NCBI GenBank assembly: GCA_033297205.1
Contig: MU859123.1
Span: forward strand, 1-64,000
Reading direction: 5' to 3'
Origin: Pseudoneurospora amorphoporcata
Taxonomy: Eukaryota; Ascomycota; Sordariomycetes; Sordariales; Sordariaceae
DNA: 64,000 nucleotides
Positions within the stretch are counted from its first letter, which is position 1. Each line of letters begins with the position of its first letter. Shown in pieces: positions 1-10,178 of the stretch. The position numbers and the translations under genes were made by a program. Below the pieces are notes generated by a model. It worked only from the letters and a program-made list of their open reading frames with translations, was not told the origin of the DNA and did no database searches.

Positions 1-2736
1 AATAGCAACAACGCCCGCAGGCATAGCTTGGAGTAGACTTAGAGCTTCTAGCCAGTAAAGGTACTTCGTCTCAAGAAATTCATGGACAACCTTCTTATCC
101 CGTAAATAGTCATGCCTTTTTGTATTCGCGCTAGAAACCGAGTCACACAAGTGATCAACCCAGTAGACGCACGAGTACCGCACCGTCGCTAGCGGGTCCG
201 GATCCGGTACTTGGACCTTGTCTCTCGGAAATCCCGGTACGCTTAAGCCGTATATATCGCGTCGCAGTATTATAGACATGGCATCAAGTGACCTTGAGAA
301 GATGGTATAATTCACATCTTCCTTCCCAGAAGGAAAGATCCACTTGAACGCCTCCTGAAAAGCTTGGTTGCCAGCTTTATCAAAGGCATTGCCCAATAGA
401 AAGTCCTTGGCGGATTGGTGGACGAAATAAACAGTCTGATCTCGAAGAGTCAAAAACGAGCCGCAAAGCCCTATAAGCTCTTCCAGAGACTGCGGATCAT
501 ATGAGATATCGTCTGACATCTCGACGAGAGTGGTCAGTTCTTGAAGGCTGATGGGTCGGCGAACGATAGAGGAGACGGCAAGAATTTGCCTGCACAGATC
601 CGCATCATCGGACTGAATAATCTGCTCCATCATCCGCGTATATAGGGAATCTAGCCCGGACGGAAATTTGCGTAGCATTTCTTTGGTACGCCATTTCTTA
701 ACCTCCGGGCCTGCAAGTACTTGGCAGACCAACGCCACCCAGAGGAACGTATCTTGCGCGTTGGAGCACAGGTAGTCCTGAACGGTCTTTTTTGTCCTTG
801 GATCATACTTCTTCCGCCTTGCTAGGTCATCCACCTTGTGCAGGATAAATGCATTGACAGCCGCTGCGACGGATTCCGCATTTAGCTCCAGGGAGACCAC
901 TTTATCTGCGGCTTTCTCCAACCCTTCCTCAATTTGCGGCCAATTACGGCTTGAGACGATCCACTTGACTCGAGATCCAGATGATGATTGCTGAGCAATC
1001 AAGTCGAGAAGTTGCGGCAGGTCTGTTGTAACGCACTCGTCAAGCGCATCAATGACTAGGTAGGTCGTTCGGAAGCTTGGGTCTCGTAGGATATTGGTGA
1101 AGATCCTCGACAGGGCGTCCCACGTATTTGCATCTTTGAAGAGGTCTTCGCCTGCACGATTGTACTCACTCTGCACGTGTGAGAGGATAGATGGCTGCTG
1201 GTCGATAAGTAGATAGATTAGGCCGCGAAGTACGGCGGTTGCATTGTTGATGCGAGAGTCGGTAGCTTGGCAGAAGAAGTAGGCCACATTGCAGTGGCGC
1301 GCGTTGGCAGTGTCGCCTTGATCCAGCTCATTAATGATACCGCATAGCAACATAGTCTTCCCTTTGCCGGGGTCGCCCTTAATCCAGAGCAGTCGATGCT
1401 GTGGGTCGTCACGCCATTGTTGAAAGTCAGCGTTATTGAGGACCCAACGATACGAGTCCTGCAAAAGGCCGCCTTTGGTCCGTTCGATGCGGACTTTATC
1501 ATCGCGAGGATCGGTAAGGCGCAAGTGCTTCAGGCATTGCTGGTCCTTCTCTGACATTGCATAGGTAACGAGCTGCTTAACATCAGACGCCAGTTGGTGA
1601 TTGTTATATGTTTGGGCATCGTTTTGGAAGCAGTTCTCGGCCTCTCGGATAGCCTCCAAATCAGCTTTCCAATCATCAAGCGTGATCATATCTCGCAGAA
1701 AGACTAAGCCGCGGTTGCGATAATAAGCACAAACACTCTTAATCTGGTAAGAGAGGAGCGCTTTGTAGAGGCTAACAATTTGGATCTTCAATTCGCCTCT
1801 CATTCCATCGAGTTCGCTGATGTTGTTGGTGGGATCTTTGAGAAGGCTATTCGACAAATTCCAATACCAGTTCATTCTGTTAATAACGTAGTCGATCCCT
1901 TTGCGGTTGGCTTCGGTCGCTTTTATAGGATTGATGAATATCTGCAGAAGTTAGCATGTGAAGTACTACGCTCCAAGTAGACATACCTCTAAAGCAATAC
2001 AAATGCCGGTCCAAGCGAGCGCGGCTTGGGGCACGGCCTGGATTGCCGCACTTATAGTGTTCTTTGCAGATAGAATGACATCTACGGCCACGCCAAGGCT
2101 CTCTTTCACCTTGATCTCCCTCTCAGTCTTGGCTAGGCCAGCATTGATAAGCTTGGTCATTTGGCGGCGCCTGTCCAAGGTGTTTTGGGCGATGGTGTTC
2201 GACTGGGACTCGGGCACCGTTGAGCCGGGGCCATCCTGTAGCTGTCGGGACAGTATCTTCTCATATGCGTCCACCAATTTGACCTCTTCTTGTTTAAGCT
2301 CATTATAGGCACACTCCCAGAGTCGTACAGGTAAGCTGGTAGTGGTGTCATCCGCACCAGCGGACGTCTCTATGTCGACGGAACCAGTAGCCGGAGCGGC
2401 TGAAAACCGTGAGGCGGACGTCTCTACGTCGGTGGAACTGGTAGCTAGAGCGGCTGGGGGTCGTGGGGTGGACGCCTTTATGTTGATAGAACTAGTAACC
2501 GGAGCGACTCGAAGCCGTGAGGCAGACGTCTCTACGTCGGTAGAACTGGTAGCCAGAGCGGCCGTGAGGGGGAGGGAGGACGTAGAGGGAGTGGTGGGGA
2601 TGTGCTGTGTAGACGACGGCGACTCGAGCAGAGGTGTAGGGCAAGACTGCTCTTGGTCCTTAGAACCTTCTCTATCCTCCACATTTCCATGTCGCTTGAA
2701 ATGCGTCTGGAACCACGAGCGCAGTCGTCGAGGCAT
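1..2736 (-). CDS. NWD-NACHT NLR-type receptor, C-terminus beyond the left edge
   Basis: Two exons are seen: 2736..1987 and 1941..1 (still open), joined by a 45-nt intron (GTATGT donor, GCTAAC branch, CTGCAG acceptor) that keeps the frame. About 897 residues are visible. Residues 1-130 are basic and then low-complexity, built on an 18-residue repeat. About 135-340 match the fungal NACHT-NTPase N-terminal (NWD) domain, with IDYVINRMNWYWNL just after the intron. Walker A is GDPGKGKT (about 439-446) and Walker B is YLVIDALDEC (about 544-553), as in STAND ATPases. Family knowledge: these proteins act in heterokaryon incompatibility and innate-immune-like recognition, usually with WD40 or other repeats at the C-terminus. 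That part is outside the window, so the sensor type is unknown. The ATG at 2736 opens a typical basic N-terminus. No break was seen in the visible frame. Confidence 0.9.
2363..2578. repeat. 54-bp tandem repeat, 4 units, inside the NLR gene
   Basis: Units start at 2363, 2417, 2471 and 2525, each exactly 54 bp and beginning GACG; a fifth partial start is seen at 2579. On the minus strand they encode four copies of an 18-residue Ser/Thr/Ala-rich unit (core TSSTDVETSASR) in the linker before the NWD domain. Units diverge at several positions and length keeps the frame. Confidence 0.9.
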
Positions 2737-3860
2737 CGTAGCTTTGAAGAAGGAACGTCTTAACTCCGGTGATAATACTATTGTTGATGATTAATGAATC
2801 GAGTTTACACAGTGTTTTCTCGAGGTTATGAGTGAGCATAGGGCTCTGTATTATCACCTTATTAGGCGCGAGATGGCTGGCGGCTTCCTCCTAATGACAC
2901 GCCAATTACCAACGATATTTCTTTTTTAAGGCTGGGCATTCATAGACCCGGAAGATTCAGGGCGCCAAATCAATTACCTAGGTTGGGCGAGGTTCGTGGC
3001 TTTCCGTCACGGGTCTATAAGATTGGCTCTCCACCCAGACGTTCTGACAGTATGGACACCTAGTCGACGGCTCCAACGCCGTCTACGTGGCTAGTGCCGA
3101 CAGCGTGGGATAATGCCTCAGGGGGCGTAGGCGACGTATGGGTGTCGTACTGTCATGGCATGGCTGGACAGGGAGACAGGTTACCAGAGCACTAGCCACT
3201 GGACAATGGGGTGCCGGGTACAGGGCACCATAACATGTCAGATGAAACGAGGCTAATGTTCTTATCGATAAGACCGTACGGAAAGGGAAGGCGGGAACGA
3301 GTGGCAGTTCTGACATATGTCCAGAACCATGATGCCCTCGTTTGACAGCTTCCTTTTCCTCCTTACACTTAATATTACTTTGATTTGTGGCTTCTAGTCT
3401 TGTTGTCTTATCACTTGTAGGATCACGCTTTCACATGCTCCATCACCTTGTCGCCTGAGAGTAGATGATCGAGTAGGCGTGGAGGCAGTGTTGGGGCTAG
3501 TGAAGGAAGGTAGGTTGAGGTGCCTACAGACGGAGCGCTCACGCAGAGGAACCAAACTAATAGTAGGGGCGTCAGCGGTGCCTCCGTCGTCAATGTGCTT
3601 TTGCCAGAGCGTCTAGCGCCAAGCCTTCCTTGTACAAGTCCACGAAAAGAAGTGGGAGGTCTGTATTCTGGCAATAAATCGTTGCCAGTATATACCGATA
3701 GCAAGGGAGAGATTCTCCCGCGTAGCCGCCTCGCCTGTGACCGGGGAGACCGCGTACGCCTTCCTGCAGAAGAAGGGGTGGAAGGGATTCTTCCAGCTCC
3801 CACAAAAGCATGCTAGCAGGGCATCCTTGTGCTCGAAGCGCTCGTGGTAGTCCTTGAAAA
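2737..3860. other. Intergenic region between two NLR fragments, no gene supported
   Basis: Upstream of the NACHT gene and upstream of the WD40 relic, which diverge from here. Only short ORFs occur (the longest, 3590-4003 minus, runs antisense into the WD40 units). Nothing resembling NACHT was found on the plus strand, so the missing 5' part of the WD40 gene is not here in recognisable form. Confidence 0.5.
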
Positions 3861-4310
3861 GGCCATAGCGAGGACGTTAACTCAGTGGCATTCTCGCCTG
3901 ATGGCCAGCGGCTTGCGTCCGGTTCGTCGGACGACAAGACGATCAAGATCTGGGATCCGGCGTCGGGGAGCTGCCTCCAGACCCTAGAAGGCCATAGCGG
4001 CAACGTTTACTCCGTGGCCTTCTCGCCTGATGGCCAGCGGCTTGCGTCCCGTTCGTGGGACGGCACGATTAAGATCTGGGATCCGGCGTCGGGGAGCTGC
4101 CTCCAGACCCTAGAAGGCCATAGCGAGGACGTTAACTCCGTGGCATTCTCGCCTGATGGCCAGCGGCTTGCGTCCGGCTCGGGCGTTAAGACGATTAAGA
4201 TTTGGAATCCGGCGTTGGGAAGCTGCCTCCAAACGATTAATACTAGTACTATGACGGCCGATATCTCGTTTGACCCTACTAATCGCTACCTACGTACTAA
4301 CGTTTGTATA
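3861..4310 (+). pseudogene. Orphan WD40 3' end of an NLR-type gene
   Basis: Three WD40 units start at 3861 (129 bp), 3990 (126 bp) and 4116, nearly identical to each other (core GHSEDVNSVAFSPDGQRLAS, then TIKIWDPASGSCLQTLE). They are followed by a tail ISFDPTNRYLRTN, which I recognise as the usual end of WD40 blocks in fungal NACHT-WD40 proteins. Upstream the frame breaks at once: the first unit reads TTGAAAAGGCCAT where the later ones read CTAGAAGGCCAT, one base extra, and a stop follows upstream. No start codon, NACHT or NWD domain precedes it on this strand. It is therefore a detached 3' fragment on the strand opposite to the neighbouring NACHT gene. The high identity between units is typical of repeat blocks under concerted evolution. 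Confidence 0.85.
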
Positions 4311-5141
4311 TATGTGGATCTTCTTGAATGCCTTCATCCATTCTCCATCTTCCTTCTGGCGCTTCCTTCATTAGGCGCCCTGCTTCTTGCTTAGTTGGCT
4401 GTGGTTGCTTATGGGATGACTGGGGATTGTCTCATGGTGTTTCATCAGCGTCTTCAGCACTTCTATGGTTGGCTCGCTAGCCTGATGGTATTGAGAGGGG
4501 TTCGGGTAGGCAGTGCCAGTGGCCGAGGGTCCGGCCGAGGTGAGTGTTGCGGCCGGAGGCCACCGGGCGTCTCGAGGCTAATCTTACGAGCTCAGCAAGT
4601 TTTGGAGAAGAAATCAGTTAGAAAACTCGGAAGGAGGCTTTCATATAAAAACCCACGCAACTCTCGCAACGTAGGGGCCGTAATTCATGCGGTAGAATCA
4701 ACTGGGAAGAATGGATATACAATGAATGCAATTAGAATGTCGGGAATCCGAGAGTAAAGACGCAATTTATATCTTGAGGCCCTTCTGAATCGCCTGAAGG
4801 AATATACGTACGGAGAAAACTGTTCACCAAAGCCAACCACACCTCTCAAAAGCCAACCACACCTCCCAAAAGCCAACCACACCTTCCAAAAGCCAACCAC
4901 ACCTCCCAGTTAGGTGTACTAAGTATATGGAGTAGGTGTCAGGGGTAAATGGCAGGGGTAAGTACCTTGTGTAGTGTGTGCCTGGCCCACTCAGCTGGGC
5001 TTGGTGTAAGTGGAACGGTGCACTCGATGGCGAAGGCAATGAAAACGGTTCTAGATACGGCGGTGGCGAAGGCATTGAAAACGGTTCCAGAAACGGGGGC
5101 GGCGTTTTTGGCTGAGTCATCTAAACCCCTGTCAAAAACTC
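4311..5141. other. Non-coding stretch after the WD40 relic
   Basis: A plus-strand ORF (4395-4757) and shorter ones have no recognisable domain and look like chance frames. The only structure seen is the 20-bp tandem repeat at 4831-4910. Confidence 0.4.
4831..4910. repeat. 20-bp tandem repeat, 4 units
   Basis: Four consecutive 20-bp units (AGCCAACCACACCTCYCAAA type) begin at 4831, 4851, 4871 and 4891, differing by one or two C/T changes. Non-coding minisatellite. Confidence 0.9.
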
Positions 5142-5226
5142 CTCCCATAGATAACCTTCCCCTCACTGGCTTATCTATGGGAGAGCGGACGGGATCCCGA
5201 GTTTTCCAGTAGGTATGGTCGTATGT
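5142..5226 (-). pseudogene. Truncated 5S rRNA pseudogene with a fold-back end
   Basis: The reverse complement of 5162-5226 matches the first 65 nt of the 5S gene at 12261 with a single C-to-T difference, then stops abruptly. Just past the break, 5142-5154 is an exact 13-bp inverted copy of 5171-5183 inside the pseudogene, giving a perfect hairpin with a 16-nt loop. The 3' half, with most of the internal promoter, is missing, so it should be silent. Confidence 0.88.
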
Positions 5227-6479
5227 AACAAAGTTACTCAGCGCTATAGGTTATGCACCCCGACTCTCATACCCAACAACGTAATTAATCAATCGATTAA
5301 TCAATGATGACGACCAAGGTAACGCTCCCAGGATCATGAAATCGTAAAAACTAGCCACGCCGCAGTAAGATATATGTGATGAATAGAAGAGGTCCAGAAT
5401 CAGCTGGAAGTGGAGATTATTGAAAGAAAATAAGGGTAAGGTATCTTCTTCCAGTATCCCGAAGCTCTCGCCGCAACGCCGGAGTCGCTGCCCTACCAAA
5501 TCCTCTCGAGGACGTGGTTAGTGGTGCCTTCACGTCCTCATCTGAGTTTTCCAGCAAGATAAACAACGGTTCCCTCTACTCTTCCGGCTCTCAGCTTTCC
5601 TCTCTTGTTCTCATCTCGATTTCTACCTAGGTACGAAACTCGATCTCCTCGTTTGAAACCGGACAAGAAGCCCGGCTTACCAACCCAACCTTTAAGTTAG
5701 GCAGACCACGCAGCCTGATGCCTATTTGAGACTGCGAGCTGCATGCATGCTTTTATTCACCGGGCGGGGTTGATGTCAAGTTGAAGGAGGCTTGGTCTGC
5801 CAATGGGAGAGTGAGAATGCTTCTTTGCGGATGTACCAAAGCAGTGGCTTGACTGAAGTCACTTGTATTTTCCCTCTTGTTCTTGCTTCTTGGACCAGGC
5901 TGTGGGAAGGATGCCTCTTGGGCGCAATGGATGGATGGGTCACATATCGCGGCTCGCGACCTATGTTACCTGAGATTGGACAACAAGAAGTAACGTGGAC
6001 AGGTATTGAATTCCTAGCCACCACAACTTACCTCCATCATGCTCGTCGTCTCACCTATCAGGATGTTAACGCTGAATTAAAGCAAACTGCTGAGAGCTTG
6101 ATGGATGCGAAGTCTGCTTTTTATCGAGGCATTGCTCGATCGCTGATCTAGAACGGAAGTATGTGCCGCCTTCTGCCTCGGCCAAGAAGGGATGTGATGA
6201 TGTACAATTTCTCCCTCGCTTGGAGCGTTGCTAGTGAAGTCAATAGCTGACCGTACATGCAAGGGGAAATCAGAGTAATGGACTGACTTACCCAATTCAT
6301 TGAACTCGTTCAGCAAACCCTTCTCAGTTTCGCTCAAGTAGTATCATTGTTCCAGCGCTGCCCACCGTGCCCTTCAGATTATGGACTTCTCTCCAAACTC
6401 CATAGTCATCGAAAAAAAACTCAGAACGCTTGCCTCGAGGGATGGTTGCGAGTACCGTCCCTCAACCCCCCCTTTACAG
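5227..6479. other. No gene supported
   Basis: Only short ORFs without recognisable domains (the longest, 119 codons at 5792-6151 plus, begins with TTG). No repeats or RNA genes were seen. Confidence 0.4.
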
Positions 6480-7055
6480 TTATGTTTTGATCGAACTACC
6501 CAACTTCATCCTCAAAATTCTACCAGTAGCCGCTACAGCCACCATATATGCCGGTCGGGTCAATATCCCAATCATTACTGCCCCGGCCATACAAGCAACA
6601 GTCTGTTCCGTTGCTTTCCGAAAGCTGTCCACAGCCATCGAATCTTGGCCCAGCTCCAGATGCCGAGCAATCTCTGTCACCGGCAACAATGACAATCCAG
6701 TCCCTTCTCCACAATTTTGAGTCCGGTTCCAAGCTAAGGCTCCGCAAAACGGTGGAAGGACGCCACAGCAAATATTCTGGGACATGTCCGGGCACCGAAT
6801 GAAGGCCTGACTAGGCTGGTTGCACAAGCTGGCATCACCGTAGCCTTCCCAGAATAGAAGGTCAAGAAGAGTGGCGGCGTTGCTCTCTGGACGAAAGACC
6901 GAAGTAGGGAAAATACAGAAAGTACGATCTTGAGGAGGAACTGGCGCAAAAACAAGGTCTTTCGCGACATATTTTCCGTGACAATGCAGGATATTGGCTT
7001 TTAGTGGACGGTGATATTTTGGAACATCAAGTGACAGCAGCTGGAGGTAGCACAA
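6480..7055 (-). pseudogene. Cysteine-rich open frame, possible remnant of a secreted protein gene
   Basis: A 191-codon open frame with a Cys-rich middle (CNQPSQAFIRCPDMSQNICC) followed by further Cys and hydrophobic stretches. It does not begin with ATG; the first in-frame ATG falls inside the Cys-rich part. The overlapping frame at 6520-6795 is also Cys/Gly-rich, which makes the true frame ambiguous. I recognise no family. The composition would suit a fungal secreted Cys-rich protein that has lost its 5' end or has unrecognised introns; chance is also possible. Confidence 0.25.
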
Positions 7056-7106
7056 AGGGGGGTGATTGGAATCCGATGGGTGGAAGCAAGGATTTGAGCG
7101 GGCGTG

Positions 7107-7737
7107 TTAGAGCAAGGCATCGATGGTATTTATCACCCAGTTCTGCGCATCTTGAAATACCTGCAAGGCATATGCCATCCGCCGAAACTCACGGGCTAGT
7201 GCAGAGCTCGATGCTTGTTTCCTAACGGTCAAGACAGTGGCGATGGCAGAGATGTACCTATGCCGAGGAGTCGGGTTTTCGGATGGCCATTACCGTATGG
7301 AATGACTAGAGGTACCCAAGTTGTGCTGGAGTTCGATGTTTCTCTTCTCTTCTGGGATTGGGCCATTGTGAAAAAGGCACAAAAGGCTCGTCGGTCGTCG
7401 CTTACAATCACGCAGACTCTTTCTGCAAAACGAGGTTGTCGGCAATGGTGGTTGAGGATGTATCGTGAAAACGTGAGGACGACGGGAAGGATCGACAGTG
7501 CCGTTATCCTCACCTATGACGTCATTGGACCCTTATGTAATCCGCCGCAACAGCCGCTGCGTCCTTCCTTCGAACCTGTTCACCGTCGCGCACTTCGGAA
7601 ATGATGGAAAATTTTGGGCCTGGTGATCTCATGACTTCTTCCATTATGACGGGAATGGAGTGGTTCCATAGTTGACAGGCCAAGGCCTGTTGGGGAGATA
7701 GAAATAGGCAGAGACCCCCAAACCACCACACCAACAT
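7107..7737 (-). pseudogene. Possible decayed gene with signal-peptide-like start
   Basis: ATG at 7737 opens a frame with a hydrophobic, signal-like start (MLVWWFGGLCLFLSPQQALA) and runs about 70 residues to a stop at 7522. Farther on, in another frame, a coding-like stretch reads HRYISAIATVLTVRKQ and later AREFRRMAYALQVFQDAQNW, ending at a TAA at 7107. A GTGAGG donor at 7513 and a GCAG acceptor about 90 nt on could join parts, but no splicing I tried gives one open frame. I do not know the family. Best read as a frame-broken gene; it could be chance. Confidence 0.3.
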
Positions 7738-7830
7738 CAAGCTTCATCTATGTCTACCTAATTAATTACACCGCGCAATACCTAAAGTGTCAGTCATATT
7801 CACCAAAACCCCCACATCCAAGCCTCCAAG

Positions 7831-8298
7831 ATGCAGAGCTCAATGGCACAAGCATATGCGGCACCTCCCTCGATCCCTAACACGTCGACGGAGAAGTCCC
7901 ATCATGTTGCCCCTACCGCTGCCACTACTGGCGCTGGCACCCCCTTGACCAACCAAGCGCACCACACTGCGGGCACAACAGATGCTCATGTCGATGCCAC
8001 GACTGGTACTACCACCGCCGCCGGCACAACACCAGCTACCAACCGCCCGACCACAGCAAGCACCTATGCCAACGAAAAGTCGGTAGCCACCACCCCCGCT
8101 GTCACTCAGAGACGCTTCGGCGCTTCCGACATCATCCTCTTCATCCTCGCCATCTTCGTACCACCTCTGGCTGTCTTCTTCGACCGCGGCTTCAAGGTCG
8201 ACTTTTGGATCAACATCCTCCTGACTATCCTGGCCTGGTTCCCTGGCATCATCCATGCCTGGTACGTCCTCTACAGGCACCCTACCGGCAGGGCCTAG
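7831..8298 (+). CDS. PMP3/UPF0057-family small membrane proteolipid with long N-terminal extension
   Basis: Single exon, 155 residues. Residues 1-92 are Thr/Ala-rich and low in complexity. About 95-150 form the PMP3 (UPF0057) domain with two membrane segments: SDIILFILAIFVPPLAVFF, then INILLTILAWFPGIIHAWYV. Family role: tiny plasma-membrane proteins that affect membrane potential and salt tolerance in yeast. Yeast Pmp3 is only about 55 residues, so the extension is notable, although longer PMP3 proteins with disordered tails occur in filamentous fungi. The ATG at 7831 is the first in frame. Substrate or partner is not visible. Confidence 0.9.
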   Translation: MQSSMAQAYAAPPSIPNTSTEKSHHVAPTAATTGAGTPLTNQAHHTAGTTDAHVDATTGTTTAAGTTPATNRPTTASTYANEKSVATTPAVTQRRFGASDIILFILAIFVPPLAVFFDRGFKVDFWINILLTILAWFPGIIHAWYVLYRHPTGRA

Positions 8299-8562
8299 AG
8301 GACCAATCCGGAAAGGAAATCGGTAGTGCATTCGCGGACACGGTTGGCTGCGCGACATCCAGTTGGGCCTTAGAAGAGCAGAGCGTCGCAAGACTGGGTT
8401 ATCGAGACATCCTCGAGGTAACTGAGCATCACAGAATCGGAGGAAATGGAGGAGATATGGTGCATAATTGGATATTGGCAAAACCTTGCAGAGTTACACG
8501 ATACCCCTACGTTGTATTTTTGGTTGTTGTCATTTTGGTATCTGAACAAGAATAAACTGAAC

Positions 8563-9569
8563 CTAGGTCAACATACCGGTTATATCTGAAGCCCCGTCCG
8601 CGTTTCCTACTTTCATTGCCAGTTCCTTCCCCGCCTCCAACTCCCTTCCTGTCCTTTCATGGTCCGCCATCAACATTGACCAGGCATCTTGTCCCAGTGG
8701 CACCCTCCTTGGTATATCTTCACCAGAACGAACCGTCTCATAGATACCTGCCGCCATGTCCTCCGGCGTAGTCCACCTCTCTGGAGACTGCGGATCATCA
8801 AAGTACCTATCCACACAGCTTGAAAGATCCCATCAAACCCTTCGTATGCCGGATGTTCATCAATCCTCTTCCTTCCAGCAATGAGGCCTGTCCTGACAGC
8901 TCCCGGCTGGATACAGCTCAGATGAACGTTCCACTCCGGCTTGAGTTCCTGTGCCATACACTCGGTGAACGCCTCCAGTCCTACTTTGCTAGCTTCACAA
9001 AACGCTGCCCCAGCAACTGCTACGCGCCCACCAATCGACGTAACGTTCAGGATCACGCCTCCCTGAGCGCCATCACACGACGGAGACTTCGGATTCTCAT
9101 CGCGCATAATACCCACCGCCCGCCGCGTGATGGTCATAGGACCCCAGAAATTCGTCTCGAATACGGCCCGACCATCGGCCTCGTCCGTGTTTTCGGTGTT
9201 GCCGTACATGAACATTCCAGCATTGTTGACAACCACGTCAAGGCGACCAAAATGAGTTATAGAGGCATCAAGGGCCGTGTCGATGGAGGAGCGGGAGGTT
9301 ACATCCAGAGGAAGCTTCAAAAGCTGCGAGGAAGGTGTAGACTCAGGGAGATAGGAGAGACCCGTGGTAGGGTTACGAGCCGTGGCAACCAGACGGTGGC
9401 CCTTGGAGAGGACAAGGTTGCATAGGGCACGGCCTATGCCTTGCGAGCAACCGGTTACTGTGGGAGTGTCAGTTACGAGCAGAGGCCGGCATTAGGCGAA
9501 CGACAAGGGGGGCATACTAAACCACACGGCATCTGCCGGAAGATGATAATCCTTCTGTTCGGATCCCAT
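8563..9569 (-). pseudogene. Short-chain dehydrogenase/reductase (SDR), frameshifted near the C-terminus
   Basis: Exon 1 is 9569..9518 (MGSEQKDYHLPADAVWF), intron 9517..9458 (GTATGC...CACAG), and exon 2 begins at 9457. The NAD(P)-binding motif is ITGCSQGIGRAL, followed by NNAG, then a serine in NVTSIGG; the usual catalytic Tyr-x-x-x-Lys region reads FCEASK, so the Tyr is replaced by Phe or Cys. Homology carries on to FDGIFQA, but the conserved tail (DRYFDDPQSPERW...RRVPLGQDAW) lies in another frame. One base is missing near 8815-8820 and no intron can bridge it. The tail stops at 8563. Alternatives are a sequencing error or a real loss-of-function. A classical SDR with a damaged YxxxK would probably be inactive anyway. 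Probable role before decay: NAD(P)-dependent oxidoreductase of unknown substrate. Confidence 0.75.
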
Positions 9570-10178
9570 TCTGGGTGATGAGAAGCCTGGTAAACCGTGG
9601 TGGGTAGAGATAACGGGAGAGTAAAGTTGACAAAGTTTTGAACCTGCAGATACTCGACTGACTTCTAAAATCTCATCGTACAGAGCATAGGTACCGACCA
9701 CCACATACCTTCGTCACGACAATGCCAGCAGTCGATCTATGCCTCTATCCAACATCTACCCCTCAATACGGAGCGAGTGATACTACGTGCCAAGTGGAGA
9801 GCAGCACCACGACAACATCCCTAGGTATATTCACACAAATGGAATGATAAACATTCCGGTGCATAGTTCCTGCAGCGTCGTTGAAGCCGGCAAAAGAAGA
9901 CCATGGTACGTAATATTGAGAAGCACTTGTTACCAATTAACGTCTAAAGAACCGAGGAAAGGACGTGATCCTCTAGCCAATCGTAAGATTGCATTGCGCC
10001 AGCCGTTGGACAGCCGGATGAGGCTAACGTTTGGGTTGAGCGTGCCTCTCAGCTTATTTTTTGAACACGTCAACACATATTCCCGCTAGCAGGGTGTCGG
10101 ATCTTCAACCCGAAAAACACACTCCTCCCTTGACTAGTCGTCTTAAAACAAACCATCGGATTCAAAACGGGTGTAAAT
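9570..10178. other. Divergent intergenic region between the SDR and F-box genes
   Basis: No ORF with a credible start or domain. It must contain the 5' flanks of both flanking genes, but no specific regulatory site could be recognised. Confidence 0.4.

Noticed and set aside
1218..1502. Separate 94-codon minus-strand gene
   Set aside because: It is another frame of the NACHT exon, which carries Walker A in the true frame.
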